Positions 26,245-31,908 of a DNA stretch of 34,272 nt are shown piece after piece; position 1 is the first letter of the stretch; each line of letters begins with the position of its first letter. A model generated the notes under the pieces. That model ran no database searches, had not been told where the DNA came from, and saw only the letters and a list, made by a program, of their open reading frames with translations. Where the stretch lies: NCBI RefSeq assembly GCF_030655195.1, contig NZ_JAURWA010000034.1, positions 1 to 34,272 of the forward strand, written 5' to 3'. A program made the position numbers and the translations under genes. The stretch is from Patulibacter sp. GTDB taxonomy: Bacteria; Actinomycetota; Thermoleophilia; Solirubrobacterales; Solirubrobacteraceae.

Positions 26245-26811
26245 TCAGGCCCGCGCCGGATCGGTCCGCAGCAGGGGGTCCCGGGCGGCGAGCCGTTCCA
26301 GCACGAGGTCCGTCCCGACGCGCTGCATCAGGAGGTGCTCCCCGACGGTGATCCCGACGGCCTGCAGGACGAGGTCGGGACCCGTCGTCTGCACGAGCGG
26401 ATCCACGCGGATGCCGAGGGCGACGAGCCCCGAGCCGGCCCCGTCGACGGGCGCGCCGGGCGCCAGCCGCGCCCCGGCGTGGAAGGGCCGCCCGACGGCG
26501 ATCGCGGTCCGGGCCGCGCCGTCGAGCAGCGCGAACGCCCAGGACGGCGGGGCGTCGGCGGCCGGCGCGAGCAGGGTCAGCTCCTGGGCGAACGGTGCGG
26601 GCTCCGGGCCCCCGTCGCGGCGCGCGGGCACCACGCCCGCCAGGCCGAGCGTCACGAGGTGCCAGTGCTCGGACCCCCGGTAGGCGGCGATGCCCCGGAG
26701 GACGTCGCCCGCCGGGGCCCGGGCGATCTTCCGCACGGCCCCCTCGCCGTAGTGCGCGGCGAACGCCTCCTCGACGGTGGCGCCGGCGGGCGTCGGCTCG
26801 GGGTGACTCAC
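26245..26811 (-). CDS. Suppressor-of-fused (SUFU) domain protein
   Basis: A 188-aa protein that is essentially one SUFU domain. The order matches bacterial SUFU proteins. It has an opening helix with HYGEGAV and a strand EHWHLVTLGLAGV followed by an acidic/Pro loop. Then FAQELTLLAPAADAPPSWAFALLDGAARTAI, GRPFHAGARLAPGAPVDG, LVALGIRVDPLVQTTGPDLVLQAVGIT and a C-terminal helix. In animals SUFU binds Gli factors in the Hedgehog pathway. In bacteria the domain occurs alone or near toxin-immunity loci, with no settled function. No toxin gene is adjacent here, so an immunity role has no support. The GTG start at 26811 is fixed by TAGTGT ending 7 nt upstream. It is divergent from the acyltransferase gene. 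Confidence 0.85.
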   Translation of the reverse strand: MSHPEPTPAGATVEEAFAAHYGEGAVRKIARAPAGDVLRGIAAYRGSEHWHLVTLGLAGVVPARRDGGPEPAPFAQELTLLAPAADAPPSWAFALLDGAARTAIAVGRPFHAGARLAPGAPVDGAGSGLVALGIRVDPLVQTTGPDLVLQAVGITVGEHLLMQRVGTDLVLERLAARDPLLRTDPARA

Positions 26812-26818
26812 CCGGTCG

Positions 26819-26824
26819 ACACTA
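26819..26824 (-). promoter_or_regulatory. -10 box, leaderless promoter of the SUFU gene
   Basis: TAGTGT ends 7 nt before the GTG at 26811. Confidence 0.6.
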
Positions 26825-26844
26825 CCCACGGACTGTCGCGGGAC

Positions 26845-26896
26845 GGCGCCTGCGGCTCCGTCGGCGCGACAGCGGGGGCGCCTGCGGAGCCGTCGG
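26845..26896. repeat. Paired 20-bp repeats between divergent promoters
   Basis: Two 20-base copies, 26845-26864 and 26877-26896, match at 18 of 20 positions and start 32 bp apart, close to three helical turns. Where they differ, the first carries CGGCTCCG and the second its reverse complement CGGAGCCG, so the pair can also form a hairpin. They lie between the -10 boxes of the SUFU gene and the acyltransferase gene, as paired operator sites would. Confidence 0.6.
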
Positions 26897-26919
26897 GCCG
26901 GCACCGGCGGCCCCTGCGC

Positions 26920-26925
26920 TACGTT
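26920..26925 (+). promoter_or_regulatory. -10 box, leaderless promoter of the acyltransferase gene
   Basis: TACGTT ends 6 nt before GTG 26932 and selects that codon as the start of a reading frame that is open for more than 1 kb upstream. Confidence 0.6.
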
Positions 26926-26931
26926 CGCCGG

Positions 26932-28155
26932 GTGGCCCCGACGCCCACCCGCCCGTCCGCGACCGCGCCGATCCCCCTGTCCCCGGTGGACGTCCGGCTC
27001 CTCGACGCCCCACCGGTGCTCGCGCTCCTGCGACTGGACCGCGAGCTGCCGACCGAGGCGGTCCGCGCCGCGTTCCTCGCCCACGCGCCGCGGCGGTTCT
27101 CGGCAGCCGTCGACGAGTCGCAGGACCCCGCCGTCCTGCTCCCCGGACGCGGCGCACCCGGCTTCGCGACGCGCGACGTGCAGCCGCACGAGCTCGACGA
27201 CGTGCTGGGGGTCGATGTCCCGTTCCCGGCCCTGGCCGCCGTCGGGCTCGACGACGCCCCGGCCCGTCACCCGCTGTGCACCCTCGTCCACCTGCGGGTG
27301 CCGGGCGGCGACGCCCTGGCGTTCCGCCTGTCGCACGCCGCCGGCGACGGCATGAGCCTGCTGGCGATGCTGGGGGCGATCGCCGGGGACCTCGAAGGCG
27401 TTCCCGCGGACGGGCCGCGCGACCGGACCCTCCGGGTACCCGCGGACCGCTCGCGCGACCCGGATCACCGGGCCGACACCGCGCCGCAGCAGGACGTCTC
27501 GAACCGGGACGGCGCGAGACGCGGCGGCGACGCCGACCCGACGGGGTCGGCCGTCCGAGGCACCGGGACGGCCGGCGACGCCCGCTGGCTGTCGGTCCTC
27601 CCCCTCTCCCGCGGGTGCCTCGCCGAGCTGGACGCCGTCGGTCGCGAACGTCCGGACCTCAGCCCCACCATGCGACGGATGGCGGTCCTCGCGCGGCGCA
27701 TCGCCGCGCTGGTGCACCCGCCCGAGGCGGGACTGCGCGTCCGCATCCCGGTCGACCTGCGCCACCGCGACCTCGGCATCCCGGCCGCCGCGATCGGCAA
27801 CCACTGGTTCGACGCGCTCGCGGTCCTGGACGGCCCGCAGGCCGATCTGCCGGCGGCCGGCGAGCTGGCCGACCACCTGACCGCCGCCGTCCGGGCCGCG
27901 GCCACGACCTTCCGTCCCGGTGACGTCGAGCACCGCCCGGACGAGAGTCTCCGCCTGCTCCGGGACGTCCCGGTCGTCCCCCTGCGACGCGGCGTCGACC
28001 TCGTCCACTCCGCGCTCCCCGCGCCGCGGTGGCCCGGGGTCCGTGAGCTGGTGGTCATGGGCTCGGCCCTGCTCGGCGTCGTCGACGTGCGGGGCGCCAC
28101 CCGCGTCCCGCTCGTCACCCCGCGCCCGCTGCCGGCGGGTGTCGTGGAGCTCTGA
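26932..28155 (+). CDS. CoA-dependent acyltransferase-fold protein (WS/DGAT or PapA-like)
   Basis: A 407-aa protein of the chloramphenicol-acetyltransferase/condensation superfamily. The catalytic motif HxxxDG is present as HAAGDG (His135, Asp139, Gly140) after the strand GGDALAFRLS. The N-terminus (SPVDVRLLDAPPVLALLRLD) resembles the opening of wax-ester synthase/DGAT and PapA-type proteins. A central region (about 155-215) is Arg/Asp/Gly-rich and probably a loop. The C-terminal half has RVRIPVDLRHRDLG...IGNHWFDAL, resembling the second subdomain. It could esterify a lipid alcohol or transfer an acyl chain; the substrate is not readable. It is shorter than typical WS/DGAT enzymes (about 460 aa). 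It is divergent from the SUFU gene and convergent with the nucleotidyltransferase gene. Confidence 0.78.
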   Translation: MAPTPTRPSATAPIPLSPVDVRLLDAPPVLALLRLDRELPTEAVRAAFLAHAPRRFSAAVDESQDPAVLLPGRGAPGFATRDVQPHELDDVLGVDVPFPALAAVGLDDAPARHPLCTLVHLRVPGGDALAFRLSHAAGDGMSLLAMLGAIAGDLEGVPADGPRDRTLRVPADRSRDPDHRADTAPQQDVSNRDGARRGGDADPTGSAVRGTGTAGDARWLSVLPLSRGCLAELDAVGRERPDLSPTMRRMAVLARRIAALVHPPEAGLRVRIPVDLRHRDLGIPAAAIGNHWFDALAVLDGPQADLPAAGELADHLTAAVRAAATTFRPGDVEHRPDESLRLLRDVPVVPLRRGVDLVHSALPAPRWPGVRELVVMGSALLGVVDVRGATRVPLVTPRPLPAGVVEL

Positions 28156-28189
28156 GGCGGGCGAGACCGAACCGTCGTCCGCGGGTCGG

Positions 28190-28993
28190 TCAGCGACGGG
28201 CGTCGCGCGACGCGTCCGCCCGATCCCACGCGTCGCGGTAGGTCGTCGCGAGCCAGGCGTCGAGACGGCCGTCGTCCACGTGGTCGGGCAGGCGCGTGGC
28301 GGCGAGCGCCTCCTCGAGCCGGCGCGCCGCGGCGTCGACGGCGGCCAGCGCGCCGTCGCTGTCGACCTCGCCGCGCCGGACGGCCATGATCTCGGACCGA
28401 CGCGGTTCGGCGACGGGCAGGGTGATGGCTCCGGTGCCCAGGAACTCGGCGCCCTGGTGCGCGATCCGCAGCGCGTGCATCGCGTACTTGCCGTCGTAGC
28501 CGTCGGCGACGCGCTCCCGGTCCCGGACGTGCGCGGGGTCGGCGATCTTGCGCCGCTGGGCCTCGAGGTAGCCGAGGAGCGCCCGGCCCGCCTGACGGGT
28601 CGCGAACCACGGGGCGATCTCCCGCAGCCGCTCGCCGTCCGGTGTGATGTGGACGAGGTCGTCGCCCTGCGCGAAGAGCGGCAGGAGGACCGTCAGCGAG
28701 CCCTTGCGCGCCAGCATGCAGTAGCGCCGCAGGCCGTAGACCGTCAGGTCGACGTCCCCGGCGCCGGACGGTGCGCCTTCGGGCTGGGTCCGCCACACGA
28801 GATGGTCGAAGCGCCGGGTCCCGAGCAGGTGCTCCGGCGGCTCGATGGTGACCCCGAGCTCGTCGCGGTCGTCGTGACCGCCCAGCGCCAGGCCGTGGAC
28901 GGTCGAGCCCACGAGGCCGAGGAGGATGAGGCCGTCGTGGGCGATCGCCATCGCGCGATCGGGATCCGGCTCCAGGGACTCCACCGTCGGCAC
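28190..28993 (-). CDS. RlaP-type DNA polymerase beta superfamily nucleotidyltransferase
   Basis: A 267-aa protein. The nucleotidyltransferase core is near the N-terminus: LLGLVGSTVHGLALGGHDDRDELGVTI (about 24-50), with the Gly-Ser pair and the Asp ladder Asp42/Asp44 for two metals. The rest has the helical pattern of the PF10127 (RlaP, RNA-ligase-associated) family, including YDGKYAMHALRIAHQGAEFL and SEIMAVRRGEVD near residues 190-235. RlaP-like enzymes are thought to add nucleotides to RNA or DNA ends, but the substrate is not established. No RNA ligase gene lies beside it, unlike the type case. The GTG start at 28993 follows TAGCGT by 7 nt. It may be transcribed behind the VOC dioxygenase, though it has its own promoter. 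Confidence 0.85.
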   Translation of the reverse strand: MPTVESLEPDPDRAMAIAHDGLILLGLVGSTVHGLALGGHDDRDELGVTIEPPEHLLGTRRFDHLVWRTQPEGAPSGAGDVDLTVYGLRRYCMLARKGSLTVLLPLFAQGDDLVHITPDGERLREIAPWFATRQAGRALLGYLEAQRRKIADPAHVRDRERVADGYDGKYAMHALRIAHQGAEFLGTGAITLPVAEPRRSEIMAVRRGEVDSDGALAAVDAAARRLEEALAATRLPDHVDDGRLDAWLATTYRDAWDRADASRDARR

Positions 28994-29000
28994 GGGACGA

Positions 29001-29006
29001 ACGCTA
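29001..29006 (-). promoter_or_regulatory. -10 box, leaderless promoter of the nucleotidyltransferase gene
   Basis: TAGCGT ends 7 nt before the GTG at 28993, within a 53-bp gap between two minus-strand genes. Confidence 0.6.
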
Positions 29007-29046
29007 CCGCCGAGGGCGGCGGCGGTCGGACGACCGCCCCCGTCCC

Positions 29047-29994
29047 CTACGGCGCGTCGAAGGACACCGGCTGCCCCGTCCGCGGGTGCACGATCGGCTT
29101 CAGCACGCCGGCGAGCTCGTCGCGGCGGGGCTCGTGCTGGGTCGGCAGGCGCAGCTGCTCGCCCAGGTGCGCGGCGTCCTCGTCGTTCGCGAACCCCGGT
29201 CCCAGCGTCGCGATCTCGAAGAGGACGCCGCCGGGCTCGCGGAAGTAGATCGCGTCGAAGTAGTCGCGGTCGATCACCGGCGTGACGGTCGCGCCGGCGT
29301 CGACCATGCGGGTGCGCCAGGCCTCGTGGTCCTCGTCGCGCGACGCCCACGCGATGTGGTGGACGGTGCCCGCGCCGGGGACGCCCGGCGCGGACGGGGC
29401 GGGGTCCAGGGTCCAGTGCACGTGCTGCTCGGACCCGAAGGCCGTCCACTCGCGGCTCTCGCCCTCCACCGGCTCGCGGCCGAACCCGAGCAGGTCGGTG
29501 AGGACCAGCGCGGTCGCCTCGGGATCGGCCGAGAACGCACGCACGCCGACGATGCCGCAGATCGCGTCGGCGGCCGGGATGTCGGGATGGGTCGCCGTGA
29601 GCTGCTCGCCGATGTCGTGCACGAGGAGCTCGAGCTCGAGGCCGTCGGGGTCCTGCGTCACCAGCCCCGCGGGTCCGCCCTGCACGGGGATGCCGCGGTC
29701 CTGCAGGCGGTGACCCCAGCGCTCGAGCGCCTCGACGGTCGGGACGGCCAGCTGGATCCGGTGGACCATCCCCGCGCCGGCCCGGCCCTTCCGGGCGCCC
29801 TGGAACGCGAACCAGGTCAGGATCGACCCCGGCGCGCCCCGCTCGTCCCCGAAGTACAGGTGGTAGGCGTCGGGCTGGTCGAAGTTGACCGTCGTCTTGA
29901 CCAGCCGCAGGCCGAGCACCCCGGAGTAGAAATCGACCGTCCGCTGGGCGTCGGCGGTGACCATCGTGACGTGGTGGAGGCCCTCGAGCTTCAT
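29047..29994 (-). CDS. Ring-cleaving dioxygenase, VOC (glyoxalase) superfamily
   Basis: A 315-aa protein of two VOC modules, each beta-alpha-beta-beta-beta twice. Module one opens GLHHVTMVTADAQRTVDFYSGVLGLRLVKTTVN, the typical start of MhqO/LinE-like ring-cleaving dioxygenases, with a metal-ligand His. Later ligands are expected in VHHIAWASRDEDH and in the Glu of FREPGGVLFEIAT (about residue 265). Such enzymes open hydroquinone or catechol rings with Fe(II) or Mn(II). The Bacillus relatives are induced by quinones, but no MarR-type regulator is encoded here. The substrate is inference. TACGCT ends 7 nt before the ATG, confirming the start. It shares a 58-bp divergent gap with the GOLPH3-like gene. 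Confidence 0.9.
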   Translation of the reverse strand: MKLEGLHHVTMVTADAQRTVDFYSGVLGLRLVKTTVNFDQPDAYHLYFGDERGAPGSILTWFAFQGARKGRAGAGMVHRIQLAVPTVEALERWGHRLQDRGIPVQGGPAGLVTQDPDGLELELLVHDIGEQLTATHPDIPAADAICGIVGVRAFSADPEATALVLTDLLGFGREPVEGESREWTAFGSEQHVHWTLDPAPSAPGVPGAGTVHHIAWASRDEDHEAWRTRMVDAGATVTPVIDRDYFDAIYFREPGGVLFEIATLGPGFANDEDAAHLGEQLRLPTQHEPRRDELAGVLKPIVHPRTGQPVSFDAP

Positions 29995-30001
29995 GCGGTC
30001 C

Positions 30002-30007
30002 AGCGTA
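30002..30007 (-). promoter_or_regulatory. -10 box, leaderless promoter of the VOC dioxygenase gene
   Basis: TACGCT ends 7 nt before the ATG at 29994. The opposite-strand promoter of the GOLPH3-like gene lies in the same 58-bp gap. Confidence 0.6.
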
Positions 30008-30040
30008 GTGCGCGCGTGGGTCGGGCCCCGCGCAGACGGG

Positions 30041-30046
30041 TACGCG
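30041..30046 (+). promoter_or_regulatory. Variant -10 box of the GOLPH3-like gene
   Basis: TACGCG ends 6 nt before the ATG at 30053. The final T of the consensus is a G, so this is a weaker call than its neighbours. Confidence 0.35.
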
Positions 30047-30052
30047 CCCGAC

Positions 30053-30715
30053 ATGCTGATCGCCGAGGACCTCGCGCTGCTGCTGCACGACGACGACTCC
30101 GGCAAGCAGCTGACGACGCAGTACACGGTCGACGTCGCCCTGGCCGGGGCGATCCTCCTCGAGCTCGCGCTGCGCGGGGCCGTGCGGATCACCGGCACCG
30201 CCGACGCGGGGCCCGCGGGCAGGGTCGTCGCCGACGGCGAGGCCACGACGGGTGACGAGCTGCTCGACGACGGCCTGCGGACGGTGCGCGGGGCCGCCGG
30301 GAAGACGCCCGACGTCGTGCTGGAGGAGCTGCGCCAGGGCCTGCGCGACCGCGTGCTGACGCGGCTGGTGGCCGCCGGCGAGCTGCGGCGCGAGGAGCAC
30401 CGGACGCTGGGCGTGTTCAAGCGGGTGCGCTGGCCCGCGGGTCAGGGCCGTCGCGAGGACGACGTCCGGCGGGACCTCGACGCCGCCCTGCAGCAGGGCC
30501 GGGAGCCCGACGAGCGGACCGCGGCGATCGTCTCGCTGCTGTCGGCGACCGACCTCGTCCGCCGGGTGGTGCCGACCGACGACCACAAGGCGACGAAGCG
30601 GCGGGCGGACGAGATCGCGAAGGGTCCGTGGGCCGCCGACGCCGTCCGTCAGGCCGTCGAGGACGTCGCGTCCGTCGTGATGACGACCTCGATCATGGTC
30701 GCCGCCGGGAGCTGA
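30053..30715 (+). CDS. GOLPH3/VPS74 (GPP34) family protein
   Basis: A 220-aa all-helical protein. It begins MLIAEDLALLLHDDDSGKQL, the GPP34 opening, followed by YTVDVALAGAILLELALRGAVRI. Then come a loop with an acidic/Gly turn, LLDDGLRTVRGAAGKTPDVVLEELRQGLRDRVLTRLVAAGEL and GVFKRVRW. The C-terminal half has the helix RTAAIVSLLSATDLVRRVV. In eukaryotes GOLPH3 binds phosphatidylinositol-4-phosphate at the Golgi. Actinobacterial members lack that setting and probably bind membranes or glycan enzymes; their function is not established. No membrane helix or signal peptide. It converges with the MYG1-like gene (36-bp gap). Confidence 0.88.
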   Translation: MLIAEDLALLLHDDDSGKQLTTQYTVDVALAGAILLELALRGAVRITGTADAGPAGRVVADGEATTGDELLDDGLRTVRGAAGKTPDVVLEELRQGLRDRVLTRLVAAGELRREEHRTLGVFKRVRWPAGQGRREDDVRRDLDAALQQGREPDERTAAIVSLLSATDLVRRVVPTDDHKATKRRADEIAKGPWAADAVRQAVEDVASVVMTTSIMVAAGS

Positions 30716-30751
30716 CCGCGGCGGTGTGGTGGAGGCGGCCGGCCGCGCCCG

Positions 30752-31726
30752 TCAGGCGACCGGCGACCCCGACGCGTCGGGGGTCTCCGTCGCGGGCGCC
30801 GCCCCGGGCACGTCCGCCAGCGCCTGGCGCGCGAGCTCGAGCACCCCGTCGCGGCTGCCCGCGACGGCCATGAAGCGGGCGACGTGGCAGAAGACCGCGT
30901 CGGGGACGCCGGTGACCTGCTGCAGCGGCTCGCCCTCGAGGCCGCCCCACGACTCGGGAAGGGTCAGGCGGTTGGCGAACCCGTGGTCGCCGGCGGGCAC
31001 GGCCTGCAGGCTCCAGTCGCCGCGGCTGCGGGGCGAGACGACCAGCAGCACCTCGGGCGCGTCGCGGACGACGCCGCGCCACGGCATGCCGCGGTCGAGC
31101 TCGAGGATCCGCGGGTCCGTGGCGCGGTCCAGCGCGGCGCGGACGAGGTCGGCGGCGCGGGCCCGGCCCTGCGACGCCTCGACCTCGCGCCGGACGATGC
31201 CCTCGGCCAGGTCGACGGCCTCGTCGAACGCCCGGCGCTCGGCGGCCGCGCCGTCCTCGGCGTCCCACGGCGGGTTCATCGCGGCGATGACGCCGGAGAC
31301 GGCGTAGGGCACGGTGCCCTCGACGAGCGGCTCGTAGAGCTCCTGCCCGTTGTCGCCGGCGTCGATCGGGGCGACGACGCGGCCGTCGACCGAGGCCGCG
31401 ACCTCGGCGCTCCCGGACAGCTCCTCGCCGAACTCCCGCCAGATCAGGCCGAACGAGGCGTAGCGGATGCCGTTCTCGCGCTCGCCGACGTCGCCCTGGT
31501 GGTGGTCGAAGTCACCGGTCGCGGGGTCGTGGCGCCGACCGACGTCGATGCGCAGCGCGCAGGTCGCGAGCTTCTCGGCCGAGCGGGTGCGGACGATCTC
31601 CAGCGGCCCCTTGACCATGCGCAGGACGGCGAGCGCGAAGACCTCGTCGGCGTGGAACGACCCTGAATGGGTGCCGACGCGCAGGGGCTCCGGCGTCGGG
31701 GCGGGCGTCTCGGCGGGCTCGGTCAC
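30752..31726 (-). CDS. MYG1 family protein (metal-dependent nuclease-like)
   Basis: A 324-aa protein of the MYG1/UPF0160 family, related to DHH phosphoesterases. Metal-binding motifs are visible: GTHSGSFHADEVFALAVLR (His and Asp, about residues 17-36), DVGRRHDPATGDFDHHQG and APIDAGDNGQELYEPL. Eukaryotic MYG1 is reported to be a 3'-5' RNA exonuclease; for the bacterial form activity is inference. The C-terminal half (MPWRGVVRDAPEVLLVVSPR, then WSLQAVPAG and SWGGLEGEPLQQVTGVPDAVFCH) is also family-typical. A TTG at 31765 could extend it by 13 residues. TACAGT ends 7 nt before GTG 31726, so I choose that start. It is divergent from hrpA. Confidence 0.9.
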   Translation of the reverse strand: MTEPAETPAPTPEPLRVGTHSGSFHADEVFALAVLRMVKGPLEIVRTRSAEKLATCALRIDVGRRHDPATGDFDHHQGDVGERENGIRYASFGLIWREFGEELSGSAEVAASVDGRVVAPIDAGDNGQELYEPLVEGTVPYAVSGVIAAMNPPWDAEDGAAAERRAFDEAVDLAEGIVRREVEASQGRARAADLVRAALDRATDPRILELDRGMPWRGVVRDAPEVLLVVSPRSRGDWSLQAVPAGDHGFANRLTLPESWGGLEGEPLQQVTGVPDAVFCHVARFMAVAGSRDGVLELARQALADVPGAAPATETPDASGSPVA

Positions 31727-31733
31727 CGCGGGG

Positions 31734-31739
31734 ACTGTA
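31734..31739 (-). promoter_or_regulatory. -10 box, leaderless promoter of the MYG1-like gene
   Basis: TACAGT ends 7 nt before GTG 31726. It lies inside the longer TTG-initiated frame, arguing against that start. Confidence 0.6.
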
Positions 31740-31783
31740 CTCGCGGACCCCGGGGCGGTCTGCAATCCACCCGGCGCCGTCGG

Positions 31784-31803
31784 CGGGCGGGTCCTCCCGC
31801 CCG
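31784..31803. repeat. Hairpin between MYG1-like gene and hrpA
   Basis: CGGGCGGG (31784-31791), TCCT, CCCGCCCG (31796-31803) is a perfect 8-bp stem with a 4-base loop in the 182-bp divergent intergenic region. If both mRNAs are leaderless it is transcribed in neither, so it would act as DNA (operator) or be neutral. Confidence 0.4.
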
Positions 31804-31895
31804 GCCGCCGTCCCGCCCCGATCGTCCGGGGGCGCGCACCGGACGCCGCGGATCCCCGATCGCCCGGCGCGACGCGGCCCGCAGGCGCCGCGACC

Positions 31896-31901
31896 TATCC
31901 T
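31896..31901 (+). promoter_or_regulatory. -10 box, leaderless promoter of hrpA
   Basis: TATCCT ends 7 nt before the ATG at 31909. Confidence 0.6.
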
Positions 31902-31908
31902 CGGTGGG

